Shown here piece by piece: positions 33,500 through 44,693 of a stretch of 64,000 nucleotides of DNA. The DNA is from Siphonodentalium dalli. Taxonomy: Eukaryota; Mollusca; Scaphopoda; Gadilida; Siphonodentaliidae. The stretch lies in the NCBI GenBank assembly GCA_032622095.1, contig CP136066.1, forward strand, positions 64,508,609-64,572,608, in the 5' to 3' direction. The number at the start of each line of letters is the position of its first letter. Position 1 is the stretch's first letter. The notes beneath the pieces are model-generated. The model saw only the letters and a program-made list of their open reading frames with translations. It was not told the origin of the DNA and made no database searches. The translations under genes were made by a program, and so were the position numbers.

Positions 33500-33705
33500 T
33501 AAAACACTTCTTCAAATATTTCCGTTATTTCGTCAAAAACACTTCTTCAAATATCTCCGTTATTTAGTTAATAAAAATATTTTCCTATTTCTATATTTCG
33601 CTCTATTTCGCCATTTCGCTGCATATTTTATTCCGCTATTTCGCTGTATTTTCCTATTTCGCCTTTTCGTTGTATTTCATATTTCGATAATTCGCTATAT
33701 TTGAC
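33500..33705 (+). repeat. Pyrimidine-rich TATTTCG-repeat tract
   Basis: Irregular repetition of TATTTCGC / CATTTCGCTG / TTCCTATTTCG, with an early duplicated block (ACACTTCTTCAAATAT). Low-complexity DNA in intron 2; an open frame across it is a by-product of the composition. Confidence 0.6.
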
Positions 33706-35180
33706 ATATTATGGGATATGGGTTTATATGATACCCTACACTCTGATATTCAATCGAACATCACGTGCCACCGTGCTCACGATTAGATGCCACGAGCCAT
33801 CCAATCGTGAAGCCCGATTACATATTGTTTGCTATCAAATCCTTGGCGTATTGGCTGTGTAATTCCCCACCACGATCAAAGCTATTGAGGGTGTCATATG
33901 TCCCATATTTAGTCTTTGATCTGGGTCGTCCTACGATACCTGTAGCGTACAGACCATATATATTCATTTCACTTCAATCTTTATTGTATTTTACCATTGC
34001 ATGGTGTTTATTTAGAGTGTGATTCTTTCTTGTCCATTTGCCATAAAAACAGTGATATTTGTGCCGAAAATGAATTACTTTTGAAAATAATATAATTTGA
34101 CTGACCTTGTAAAAATCGGGGCTACTTTGAACAGCGTTCAAGGTATTCTCAGGATAATGTATAGTACACAGTTACCAAGTTTCCCCTTCAATGTAGACTT
34201 TATAATCTATGCGTAATGCCTACTATGATGCGTATGTAACAATATATATGCCAAACTAGAACCTAGCTTTAGTGCGTTTAGTCTAATTTTTTTAGTTACA
34301 CCCCCCCCCCTATATGTCAGATTTAATATTTGCAGGGCCTAACGTATATTATGTTAAGCGTTGTTGAAGTGAGAACATTCACTCAAATGTGTGATAAAGT
34401 GTCTGGTGTCCCAATTTGAAATATGGTTTGACTAATATATACATACATTATAGTAATGGGCCCACCCCAACACTGTTATCCATTATAATGAATATATGGC
34501 AGCCTTGGTAAAATAGACATCTGAGGGTGCATTTTGCCTATAACTTCGAGTTAAATCATGTGGTATCGATCTTCCAGAGGTATGGCATGCAGGACTACAA
34601 CTTCTATATAGGGTTATATTTAATATATATGCATTTGATATACCATACCCAGAAAGTTCTTCTATTGGAGTAGATAACATGGTGATGGTTGCCAGTCACA
34701 ATTTGTTTGTTTTTTTGCTTATTATATGTACGTTATTCGTCATATATATATGCATGGTACCAAAGAGTCAGACAATAAAGCCAGAACAAACTGTATACTG
34801 TATAGAGATTTGTCCATCATTTGTAGCCCAGTCCACATGTTACATCTAACGGTGTAAACAGTTGTGTTCAAAGTAGCTCCAACCCCGGGGATTCTTTGTG
34901 TACGTGTTTATCAGCCTATACCTACCATATCGACTCAAATCAGTTATATCATTTACGGTAAGTTTGGAAGGACACGCGTAGTCACACCAGGATATATATC
35001 AGTTTATTATTTAGAAATAATATGTCTGGAGCAAGATATGAACGAATGATCTTAACAAGAACATCGTTAGGGCGTGCAAAATATGCATGTTAGTCATTTG
35101 GATTGTACTACCGCAAAATACAATAGCAAGAAAAAGATCCGGATCTTATGGAAAATTTATTGGAACGTACTTGACCTGCA
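33706..35180. other. Intron 2 of locus B, no gene seen
   Basis: AT-rich, with an oligo-C tract near 34300. Reading frames on both strands are short and show no recognisable domain. Confidence 0.4.
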
Positions 35181-35800
35181 TTTTCAACTGTAAAACAAAT
35201 ATACCAAGTTTGATTCTGATCAGGTCATCTAAACTTGAGTTATAGATCGGAAATGAAAATGTTAACATACAGACGGGTGCACTGATAACATAATACGACC
35301 GTATTTTTCAAAAAGGGTCTATACTCAAGCTTTTAGCAGGGAAATACACATACTAAATGTTTCAAATCAAATAATCCAAACTGGAGTTATCGGTCGGGAA
35401 AACAAAATATTTTGAAATCAGTCAAATTCTAAGTCGAAAAAGAACCGTAACTCATGTAAAAATATTTTGGACGGAATCCATATTCGAACTTGGACATTAT
35501 AGTTAGCTGGGAAATACACGTATCAAATTTGGTTCAGATCAAATAATCCGAACTAAATTATCAGTCGGAAACCAATTAATATTTAAAGTACGGTCAAATT
35601 CTTAGTCGAAAAATTGCCGTAACTCATGAAAACATATTTGGACGGAACCCATATACGAACTGGGCCTGTGTTTTAAATTGGGAAATACACATACTAACTT
35701 TGATGCAGATTAATAAACCCAAACTGGAGTTATCGGTCAGAGATAAACAATGTTAACGGACGGACGGACGGCTAGACTGATTAGATAATATGACCTTTTT
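35181..35800. mobile_element. Pearl-like element: about 170-bp core repeats plus (ACGG)n
   Basis: Four diverged units (starting near 35189, 35338, 35508, 35679) share GGGAAATACACATACTAA, GATCAAATAATCCAAACT and GAGTTATCGGTCGG. The array ends in GGACGGACGGACGGC. The core-repeat plus tetranucleotide layout matches pearl-type non-autonomous elements. Confidence 0.6.
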
Positions 35801-36254
35801 TCAAAAGAGCTTATTAAAAGTGTTCAATGCAGGGTATATCATTATGGCTCGTTGGTACTGCCAAGAATTAATGTGCAGCCCATTAATGAGTGGAGGGTGA
35901 AAAGTAGCATAATATTGCAATGAAATATTTGTATATTTATGTATTATTTCTGTTGATTATCAGAATAAGAAAGAGAAAGTAACTTATATTCGGCTCGCAA
36001 GGGCATGTAACTCATCTCACTTCATTTTCTAAGATAAGTGATTATAACCTGTAAATTACCATATGCTTATGCTAAATAGTCAGCGATCGTCCAACCTTAA
36101 ATATAAATTACTTTTATCTCGGAAACTAAATCTGCACTAAACAAGGATATTGGAGCAAGTTGCTCAGCTTATTGTGGTTTCAGCGAAGGGATGTTGGTGT
36201 TTTGTGAATTGATAACATCAGAAACGCATTGAAGGGGAACGATGCATATGCAAC

Positions 36255-36508
36255 CAAGCCTTGAAATTATGTGCCTGTCATTTGCAGAATGAGGTCCCCA
36301 GAGGGTGAATTTAGTGATGCTACCCCGCATAGCGGGCTAGCATCCCCAAATTCACCCTCTGGGAACCTCATTCTGCTGAGGTGTAAGCAGAATGAGGTCC
36401 ACAGAGGGTGAAGTTGGTGATGCTAGCCCGCTATGCGGGGTAGCATCACTAAATTCACCCTCTGGGGACCTCATTCTGCAAATGACAGGCACACTATTTC
36501 AAGGCTTG
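36255..36508. mobile_element. hAT-like MITE with perfect 8-bp target duplication
   Basis: Ends are CAAGCCTTGAAAT and ATTTCAAGGCTTG, flanked on both sides by TATGCAAC (36247-36254 and 36509-36516). Inside are two palindromes built on CAGAATGAGGTCCCCAGAGG and ATGCTAGCCCGC / GCGGG. An 8-bp duplication and CA…TG ends indicate the hAT superfamily. Non-coding, so it would need a transposase supplied elsewhere. Confidence 0.85.
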
Positions 36509-36659
36509 TATGCAACTCTGCATTCGCCCTGGTACCAACAAATAACCTATTCAAATATGAAAGTATAATTAAATTTGCGTAAAGGTGTTTCGCTCAGCGA
36601 GTTAAGTAACCCATTGAATTGTGATCATATCGGCGGACCGATCTCCTTTTAATCACAAT

Positions 36660-36855
36660 ATATGTACCTTTATGTTATAACATATTTTGCATTTTCATAT
36701 ATCATCGTGTTTAATGTAATGCGCGAACTGTATATCATGTATGTATGTTGTATACTGTGTTGACAGAAGACCGGCCCAACGTTACGTTTTGTATTTCTTA
36801 ACACTGTATGTTATACAGTTGATAAGAATAAACAATTCAATTCAATTCAATTGTG
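36660..36855 (+). mobile_element. 3' end of a truncated LINE with (ATTCA)n tail
   Basis: A short 3'-UTR-like segment ends GATAAGAATAAACAATTCAA and continues TTCAATTCAATT, the kind of simple-repeat tail left by CR1/L2-type retrotransposition. No coding part remains. A sister tail is at 42410-42543. Confidence 0.6.
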
Positions 36856-36963
36856 TGAGTAAAATAATTATGCAAAGTGTGCGTATATGTGCTACCGTGC
36901 ATACGGGTCTATTCATATTGCACACGCTCTGGCGATTAATCGCCGCGTTTTCTAAGGTGCGTG

Positions 36964-37378
36964 TTAACCCTTTACCCAACAAAGCGGCCAAAAACGCCCA
37001 AATAAAGCTTCAACAGCCTAAAATATCTTCGGTCTGTCTCAATAACACCATACAAATATGGATATCATTGGAACCGGTTCATTGTGATGGTTACAGTTAT
37101 GCCCTGTGCCAATGCATTATCTTATATATGCGAGTCGACCATAGGTCGCCTCGCATATATAAGAGAATGCATTGGCCTAAAAAAAAAACTTTTTAGCATT
37201 TTTTCTTACATTCTTTAACAATTTTATAATTTTTTCTTACATTATTTAACAATTTTTATAATATTTTTCTACATTCTTTGACAATTTTATCATTTTTAAT
37301 ATGTGTTAAGCCAATGCATTCTCTTATATATGCGAGTCGACCATTGGCATAGGGCCGTTCTGTTGGGTAAAGGGTTAA
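36964..37378. mobile_element. piggyBac-like MITE with two hairpins
   Basis: Bounded by TTAACCCTTTACCCAACA and TGTTGGGTAAAGGGTTAA. The left interior (AATAAAGCTTCAACAGCC … TCTGTCTCAATA) matches the 12745 copy. Hairpins at 37107-37178 and, shortened, 37308-37351, with an AT-rich spacer between them. Confidence 0.8.
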
Positions 37379-38106
37379 CACAACGCAGATCTGTTCATGA
37401 CCAATTACCTTAATCAAACAACCACGTCCTATTCGTGACCAATCATCTTCTGCAATCAACATCGTCATCGAGATAGCCGTTACAGAGAATGACATGGTTC
37501 ACACGGCCAGCATATACTATCCGGGTACAGTCATTCTCATAACTGATGGGCGACAAAATAATAAATGATGTATGGAAAGGAAATAGATTGGAACAAAGTC
37601 TCCAACTTATAGCTGGCATCAGTGGTGATTTTTGTAGAATTCAATCGAATTATATTACCTATCAGTCTCGCGCAAAACTGTACCCAAGATTTTGAATATA
37701 TCTATATATACGGGGATATATGTAACGCTAGAGATTCTCAGTTGGGGAGGGGGTCCAACTTTTAATGTCCATCTTCACCACTCCATTGGAACCCGAAATT
37801 ACACAATGCGTGAATCTTTATTCACCCACTCCCTTGCATGGATTGACATTTTTCGTTTGGGTTATATTTGAAACCAATTTTCCTAAGTGGTACCAAAAAT
37901 TTCCAACTGTTTGGAAATATTTAGATCTTGCAATCCATATGGTGTGAATATTTACAACTAATAGACAATTCTGTCGGGATTTTTTTTTGGACAAATCAGA
38001 TGAACCCAAAATCTTCTTTGGCTCAAAGCACGTTTGTGTGTCATTCCTGCCAACCACAAGGCAATTAATTTCCGCTTTTTCGACTGCAGATAACAACGAC
38101 TGGAAG
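37379..38106. other. Intron 2 of locus B, no gene seen
   Basis: Unique-looking AT-rich DNA without a recognisable frame or repeat structure. Confidence 0.4.
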
Positions 38107-38286
38107 GCATTTTGCAACTGAATCAACAATTACTGGAAGAACATTCACATAATAGGTCAATATTTGGCATTTTTCAACTGAATCAACAATTACTGGAAGA
38201 ACATTCACATAATAGGTCAATATTTGGCATTTTTCAACTGAATCAACAATTACTGGTAGAACATTAACATAATAGGTAACATATTT
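38107..38286. repeat. 60-bp tandem repeat, 3 units
   Basis: GCATTTTTCAACTGAATCAA plus CAATTACTGGAAGAACATTC plus ACATAATAGGTCAATATTTG is repeated three times with 60-bp period and few changes. Because 60 is divisible by three, a minus-strand frame stays open across it, but no gene is implied. Confidence 0.85.
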
Positions 38287-39487
38287 GGCCACGATTGATA
38301 GCCGTGTGCCGTTTAGCATGCGCGATCACTGATGATAAGCCGCCAATGACGATCAAATTAAAATCAATCGCTCACGCGAACAGCGTCCTGGCGACAAAAT
38401 TCGACCTGAAACGACGCGTGTGTCATGACTCTTAAGGTCGAATTCTGAGTCCCATCACTTATTCTATTTAATTGGTGGTTCATCAATTATAGTGCCTCAT
38501 TGTCATTGTTGCCACCGGCTATATAAATGGGCACTCGATGATGGGGGAGGGGCGTCTGGAAAAATAATCGTTCATACACAGGGTTGAACATAAAAATCCC
38601 TCCCAACCATGGGTCCACCATCCTCCCTACATGCAAATCTATTTTTTTCCTCCAACAGATTGGGGTCCCATCCCCTCTTTCCCCACATTTTTTACTGGAT
38701 ATCATATGTTTGAGTGTAACTGTTTTAAATGAGCTTTATACAGAAAGACGATTTTTGTCAGACTCAGCTAACTATAAGCAAAAGTTTGAAAGATCTGATC
38801 GAACCACTTGAATCGTACACTTTTGATAATTTTGATTGATAGTAACATGTATGTACATAAAACTCCTGTAATCTGTGTTGTGATCGTACAATATAGGGTT
38901 ATATACGTTTCAAGTGGAATAAAATATGCATATTTATGCCCATCTGCATGGAATTGAACCCCCCTATGTCTATGTTAGTCATACAATAAATATCTATCCA
39001 GCTAATTATAAATTGTTTCTTCAAAACTTATGTCATTGTGATGGCATGGCTCCTGGTACTCAACATATACCTGAGTAGACTTGATACCTCAGTTCAATCT
39101 AACTGAGGAAAATTAAAGTTAATGTGTCCGCTTATATATATATATATGTGGTCACCCCCAACCAAAAGTACTTTCTCATCCACCCACCCTAGCCCTGTGT
39201 ATGACTGTTTTCGTCAGACTCCCACCCCTATTGGGGGGGGACTGTTAGCAGTGGGAGGAAGGAATACAATCGAACGCACGTAGAGCCGATCAACCTAAAA
39301 AAAAACGCGGCGATTAATCGCCAGCGGGTGTGCAATATGAATAGACCCTAACTCTGATATATAAGCTGGCTGCCAACAATAAAATATGCAATACAAAATG
39401 TTTGATTTAGTTTCACGCAGACAGTCATAATTTCATATGGTAGACTGAGCGCATATCCTATAGTTGGGTTCACATTCTAGATAATTA
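38287..39487. other. Intron 2 of locus B, no gene seen
   Basis: Contains a short inverted pair around AAATTCGACCT / AGGTCGAATT (38397-38443) and a G tract near 39232. No coding signal. Confidence 0.4.
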
Positions 39488-39925
39488 TACCCCCGCAACA
39501 AAGTTGTTAAGGGGGTATACTGGAATCAACTTAGCCGTCCGTCCATCCGTCGTCCGTCCTTCCTTCCGTCCGTCAGTGGGCACAAATTTGTCCGAAGTTT
39601 TTATCAGTCGTTTTTTTATAATTTTCCGTGGCACAGACATCAACCAGCATTGGAACCTGTGCACCTGCGTTTTGACGTATGTTCGTCTTTTGGTGGAGTT
39701 ATCCCCCTTCTTTTCGACTTATACAATTTCGCAACATGTATAATTTTGTCCGAGCTTTTATTCTTAAATTTTTCGGTCAATAGGTTTAGGATTAGTGTCC
39801 GGGATTAGGGTTGTGCAACTGCAATGGGAATTATTTTATTATTTTAACTTAATGCTTACTAAACATCTTAGTGTCATAAATACGCAGGGGGGTGTGTGTC
39901 CTTAGTTCCGTTGGGAAAGTCACAC
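39488..39925. mobile_element. Pearl-like element with TATACCCCC hairpin end and (CCGT)n
   Basis: Starts TATACCCCCGCAACAAAGTT, whose mate AAGGGGGTATA closes a terminal hairpin. Then come CCGTCCGTCCATCCGTCG and a body with GGAGTTATCCCCCTTCTTTT. The body is the reverse complement of parts of 44906-45578, so both are copies of one family in opposite orientation. Confidence 0.6.
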
Positions 39926-41344
39926 CTGCAGTGTTCAGTCTGTGTTTTTGCAAATATTTCCTGTCAAACCCTCTATGGACCTAGCTCAAAACATATGTTT
40001 TTGTTTAAACCACTAATTTACATAGTTGAATAATATATCTCATATTGTGAGGGTAGATTGTTGCTACACTATAAGTACACAGCTGCCAATTTGATTCCTC
40101 GGGGAACCAAATACCATATGATAGAACCAAACAGATGGGTTCGATCCACACTGCTTTGGTTCCGCTTTGGTTCCATTTGGAACCAAATCCTAAGTTTGGT
40201 TCTTCAAAGAACCCACCGAATTCAAGGTTTGTGTTGGAGCATGTCCGGCTTAAATATCCTATAGTCTAAAATTTAACAATATGTGTACGAGTTTGGGGTT
40301 AAGGTGACATGGGATAGATTAAATCAAGCGGGATTCCTTTGAGATACCAATATACACAGCATGATCATAGCCTGAGATACCAATATACACAGCATGATCA
40401 TAGCCTGTTTCGTGTAATATGCAAAGACTCTGATCATATGATTGCTGGCGGGGGTAAAGCTAGTGCTCACACCACAACCAGGGGGAAAAGTATGGAACAA
40501 TAAATGTATTAATTTAATTCGATATTTTCTTCAGATATCAGAAGATTTCTGGGGTATATTCGGTGAACTAACATCGTGTGCTGTCAATTTTAGACGGTAT
40601 AACGAAGTAATAGAACTTTCAGAAACAAAGACACACCAAAAGTGCTTATAACCTACACATAGTGTCATGGAGCATGTTATCCACAATGACTCACAATTGT
40701 TTCCTATTAGGCATTTAATGAACCAAATAGAGTTATCGTTCTTGATTAGAGAAGGTAGATGATTTCCAGCTCTTTGGCAATTTTTTATCTTTTTCGAGGT
40801 TTACACCAGTCTAACGCAACCGACCATTCTTATTTCAATGTGTATAACTAAAGTAGGAACTTCGAGAAGAGATTTTATTCCTCAATATATATTGTTGTGA
40901 AGCACAGATGCCATATAACAATTTATTTGTGAGTAATATGCAATCTTTGGTATATTTGGCATAACAATGAAACTATTAAAGTTAGAATTTAGTCTCGTTG
41001 TTATAGTCATTTAATTGCGTAGCAACTGTTGTTATGGGCAACACCACTGACAACCTAACCAACGTGAGAGGAACGGATATGGAATCTTTGATGTGGATAT
41101 AAAGTTGTTGGCGGTCTAAACCCTTTCACTCGAAAATTTGATAATAACAAAATTTGAGTCCGATTTATGCAAATTTGGCACGTCCCATTTGACCTTGACC
41201 TTTGATCTTACCAGAGGTGACTAGAAAATTGCCAACAATGATTTACGTTATCGGTGTATACAATAGCACATTATTAGCATTGTTGGCATAGTGTACTAAA
41301 CTGTTTGGCAAACATTGTTCTAGTCACCTTTTCTCTGACTTGCC
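39926..41344. other. Intron 2 of locus B; one short tandem duplication
   Basis: At 40341-40406 a 33-bp unit (GAGATACCAATATACACAGC plus ATGATCATAGCCT) is present twice. No gene seen. Confidence 0.45.
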
Positions 41345-41466
41345 TCCTGACTATTATGGAGATGGGTGACCGAATGGTTAGAGCGTTCGTCTTGTAGTTG
41401 ATGATAACACATCGATATACGTTAGATGCTTAGCTGTGGATCTCATAACATTGGCTAGCTTTCAAG
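41345..41466 (+). repeat. tRNA-like SINE head, paralogue of 3602-3698
   Basis: GGTGACCGAATGGTTAGAGC resembles a tRNA D-arm / A box and TCTTGTAGTTG an anticodon arm. The B box is degraded. Same relative position in the gene as the locus A copy. Confidence 0.4.
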
Positions 41467-41913
41467 TAAAACGGACATGGCTCATTCGACCTTCCACATT
41501 TTGTTTACGTAATTTGGGGGAACGGATACGATAGGTCGATAAATACACGAAATATTGATATGCCGGCTTCATATGCTTTGAAAAACACTTGCCAAAGTCA
41601 CAGCCATTTTCCAGCCTTTTTCAATTTTTCGCCCGAAGTCAGACGAACGCTCTTTATTGCTACCATATCAGGTATCGAATAACACGGAACGCTCTTTTCT
41701 GTTTCATATCGTGCAAATGGTTGTTTTTTGTTTGGGACCCCAAACAACGTGTTCATAGTTGCATTTTTCATTACTACAATGCGTCATTTTGGATTACATA
41801 ATGCTCGTAGAAAAGTAGTTAAGATATTTATCGACCTATTTCGATACCGGGAACAATTCAAAAGGGAATAATATCATTTGTATTTTGGAGCGCAAACCGC
41901 CATGTGGCTTTAA
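41467..41913. mobile_element. TTAA-bounded segment, inverted relative to locus A
   Basis: Starts TAAAACGGACATGGCTCATT and ends CCGCCATGTGGCTTTAA, the reverse complement of the 3699-4083 segment plus about 60 extra bases. Outside flanks (GGCTAGCTTTCAAG on the left, CTTCAAAT…GCACCTTGTTGTGACCC on the right) match locus A in the same orientation. Confidence 0.65.
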
Positions 41914-42409
41914 TTTTTCGCTCTTCAAATGCGCACCTTGTTGTGACCCTTGGGCAAAATCGCTCGTACTGTTCTTAGCACTACTCATATGCGTAAAGGA
42001 AGTACCCGGGTGGTGTCGATATATTTTGTCAGTATAATTGCGCACGATTTCGTCGCAGCTATGGTTTCTTCCTCATTAGCGATTGAAAGTGGACTCGGTG
42101 TTACGTGCCAAATACAACATACGTGTAGAAAATACTCGCCGTAGAACGCATTGAAACAAATTCACTTTTTATGTAACGGATCAGCTGAACGGATCAGTAA
42201 TAATTTTACTTCAGTGCAACGCATATGATAATTTCCGGACGGAATGTTTTCGTGGTGCCAATTTCCACATCAACGGTGTGAATTCTCTGACTTATATGGC
42301 CAAACATTTATTTGATTACTTTCCGCGACAAACTGCTAAATTCCTGTTCCGTGCATTTAGAGAAAGACAGACAGTAATAACGACGCCGCGCAATTAATTA
42401 ACAATTATA

Positions 42410-42543
42410 TATTTTTTTTAAATAGAGTGACTTATATGCCCTATGGGCCGGGTGTTGTTGCCGATTATTGTTGTGTGTATACGCATTTATATATATACCA
42501 TAATATCACTATAATAAACAAATATTCAATTCAATTCAATATT
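42410..42543 (+). mobile_element. 3' end of a truncated LINE with (TTCAA)n tail
   Basis: Ends AATAAACAAATATTCAATTC then AATTCAAT. It resembles the tail at 36660-36855 but has a different body (GGGCCGGGTGTTGTTGCCG). Only the 3' terminus remains. Confidence 0.6.
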
Positions 42544-42633
42544 ACGAAATGTATCAGTCTGACAGATTTTGTTTTATATAGTGTCCGGGGTATTAAATAA
42601 TAATACGATTCGAAGACACATATTCGGAAACGC

Positions 42634-42875
42634 TTAACCCTTGGAGTGCCAGGGGCCGATCTCATCGGCCCTAAACCGGCAAAATAAGTCTGTTAAAGAA
42701 TATAAGAATAAATTATTAAAATTGTAAAAAATTGTAAAAAAAACAAACATTGTTAGGCCAATGCATTATCTTATATATGCGAGGCGACATATGGTCGACT
42801 CGCATATATAAGAGAATGCATTGGCACAGGGTATATGGGTTGATACAAAAATCGACCTGGCACTCAAAGGGTTAA
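42634..42875. mobile_element. piggyBac-like MITE, variant ends, one hairpin
   Basis: Ends TTAACCCTTGGAGTGCCAGG and CCTGGCACTCAAAGGGTTAA differ from the CCCAACA family, but the interior hairpin (42753-42828) and its CACAGGG border are the same module. About 242 bp. Confidence 0.8.
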
Positions 42876-43467
42876 AGGATTAAAAGTCATTTCGAGTTCA
42901 CCGTCAATCTTCAAGATGGGTTTTCTTTTTTGCACGTGTGATTTATATAGTTTACTGAGTATGATATAATAGATATAAATCGAAGACCCCTATTCGGAAA
43001 CGCGTTTATTAATTAATATTGATTTTATTTGAAATTTTGTTAGTATAAAATAACTCTGTGTCGTTCAATAATGGTCCCTAATGTCTATTATTATATTATA
43101 TTTATTATATGCTAGGCTATCACATAGTGGTATATTTGCATCAGATTAAAAACATTATTCGTCTAGTGAGATATCGATTAAAATTAATAATAAAAGTGAT
43201 TCGGTTCTTGGTCGAAGACTCTACTAAATGTGCCTGAGTGTTCAAATGGAAAACATTGTAATATGTGATCAATTAAATATGTTTGTTAAATATACTATGA
43301 TGTTAGCCCTGTTATCCCTCAACCAATCTTCCTGAATAATGTAACTATTTGTTATATGCACACGCTCATTACCATGGTAGTGCTTGTGTATACAAATTTG
43401 CATTTTTAAATCTTTTTTCGAGATGAGCCATGGGCCAACTGAGCGGAGCATATCATAAACAGAACAT
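42876..43467. other. Intron 2 of locus B, no gene seen
   Basis: Very AT-rich; no repeat structure or coding signal seen. Confidence 0.4.
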
Positions 43468-43598
43468 CTACACTTTTTGGTTGGATATGGTTATTATCTC
43501 ATTCATGATGACAAAAAGAAATCAATTTCCACTCATGGAAAATTCATTTTTGTGTCACCACTCATGAGATAATTCCCATATCCAACCAAAAAGTGTAG
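43468..43598. mobile_element. Inverted-repeat MITE (131 bp)
   Basis: Arms CTACACTTTTTGGTTGGATA and TATCCAACCAAAAAGTGTAG, with continued pairing around TTATCTCAT / ATGAGATAA. Short loop. Confidence 0.75.
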
Positions 43599-43805
43599 TT
43601 ATCCTCTATATATAGTAGGAAATAAAACAACACAGTTAAGGCTTATTAAATGTTTGGTCACAAGCTTTCGACTACAAAGCGCAGTCTTCATCGGATGAAA
43701 AATGAAATGAATAATGAAAATAGTATAGCTATAAAAGCCATTTGAGGAAGTTCTCGACGTTTGATGCTGGCAACACAGTAAAAAAAAAATTCGCTTCACA
43801 CACAT
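43599..43805 (-). mobile_element. Possible Penelope-like or retrozyme-like terminus with degenerate hammerhead ribozyme
   Basis: On the minus strand, CCGATGA (43694-43688), GACT…AGTC able to form stem II, and CGAAA (43670-43666) reproduce the hammerhead core CUGAUGA–stem II–GAAA with one U-to-C change. Upstream in the same direction is a short coding-like tail (VENFLKWL then stop). Penelope-like elements and retrozymes carry such ribozymes near their ends. With one core change it may be inactive. Confidence 0.4.
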
Positions 43806-43827
43806 ATATATAGAAGCTCTCCAAAGA

Positions 43828-43935
43828 GTTATGTTGGGATAAAATATTTTATGAAACGAGTTTTATAAATTTGATAGACGATTTGTGAATCAAATTTATG
43901 AAACGAGTTTCGTAACATCTTATATCCCAACATAA
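43828..43935. mobile_element. Inverted-repeat MITE (108 bp)
   Basis: Ends GTTATGTTGGGATA and TATCCCAACATAAC, with inner AAACGAGTTT present on both sides. It lies about 470 bases before exon 3 of locus B. Confidence 0.65.
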
Positions 43936-44409
43936 CGAGTTGAAAATCTTGTAATAAATTGAAAAAAACTAAAGCTTTATGACTTTTTAACAAATCAAAA
44001 TCCCTAACAGAAGCTGAAAAATTCATACATTTACTGCTTTGGCTGAGACGCTTCACAACCGTATACGACAGTATTGCGCTCTGGTTTTGGCGACGGAAAT
44101 ATAGTCCCCAAATATGCATCTTTGTTTTCGTGTCTATTTTCGTTAGTGCAACGAAGTTGGACAAGAATTTAACATTAATCAACAAAGCAACCATTTCGCA
44201 TTGCGTTTTGTTGGTGTCATGCGCGGTTTTTCGAAATAGTGTTAATCCGCCGAAATCAATGTAATTGTGTTGGCGCGATGCCAAGTGATTGCCGACAAGC
44301 ACGCGCATATTCATCACTAGCGTCAGATAAGGAAATATGTAATAGCTTTTTAAATGCTATAATATATTCACGGTGAATAACTAATTCATTTGTTATTATC
44401 TTATTACAG

Positions 44410-44597
44410 TTGCGACACTCGTCGCCAAAGGATCTGTTGTGGTAGTCGGGGGTATTGTCGCCCTTCCGATTGTCGTGGGAGTGGGTGCAGCAAACATCCC
44501 AATCACCCCTGTCGCTATCGGTGTGATGAAAATTAGACAGGCGATCAAGAAACGAAGACAAAACGCAGGGTGTCAAACTTCAAAACGTAAAATTTAA
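44410..44597 (+). CDS. RNF217-like RBR, locus B exon 3 (membrane segment, C-terminus)
   Basis: Follows TTATCTTATTACAG. Joined to the G left by exon 2 it reads VATLVAKGSVVVVGGIVALP, IVVGVGAANIPITPVAIGVM and the basic tail KIRQAIKKRRQ, stopping at 44595-44597 (residues 315-376). It is a glycine/valine-rich hydrophobic run with GxxxG-like spacing, enough for one membrane span with the positive tail beyond it. RNF217-type ligases end the same way. The exon boundaries are supported by matching acceptors and frame in loci A and C. Intron 2 here is 12.6 kb, against about 2.4 kb in A and 1.6 kb in C, the excess being transposons. Confidence 0.75.
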
Positions 44598-44693
44598 ACC
44601 AGCTAAAGAGCGTTTATATTTCCTATATGATGTAAATAAATAGAGTCTGTCTCACTTCAATGATTAAGAGTGTTCCTTGTTAAAAAGCCTGAG

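Noticed and set aside
37818-38319. Minus-strand open frames with a 20-residue repeat (YYVNVLPVIVDSVEKCQIL)
   Set aside because: The repeat comes from a 60-bp tandem array that happens to be a multiple of three; no domain, no flanking gene structure.
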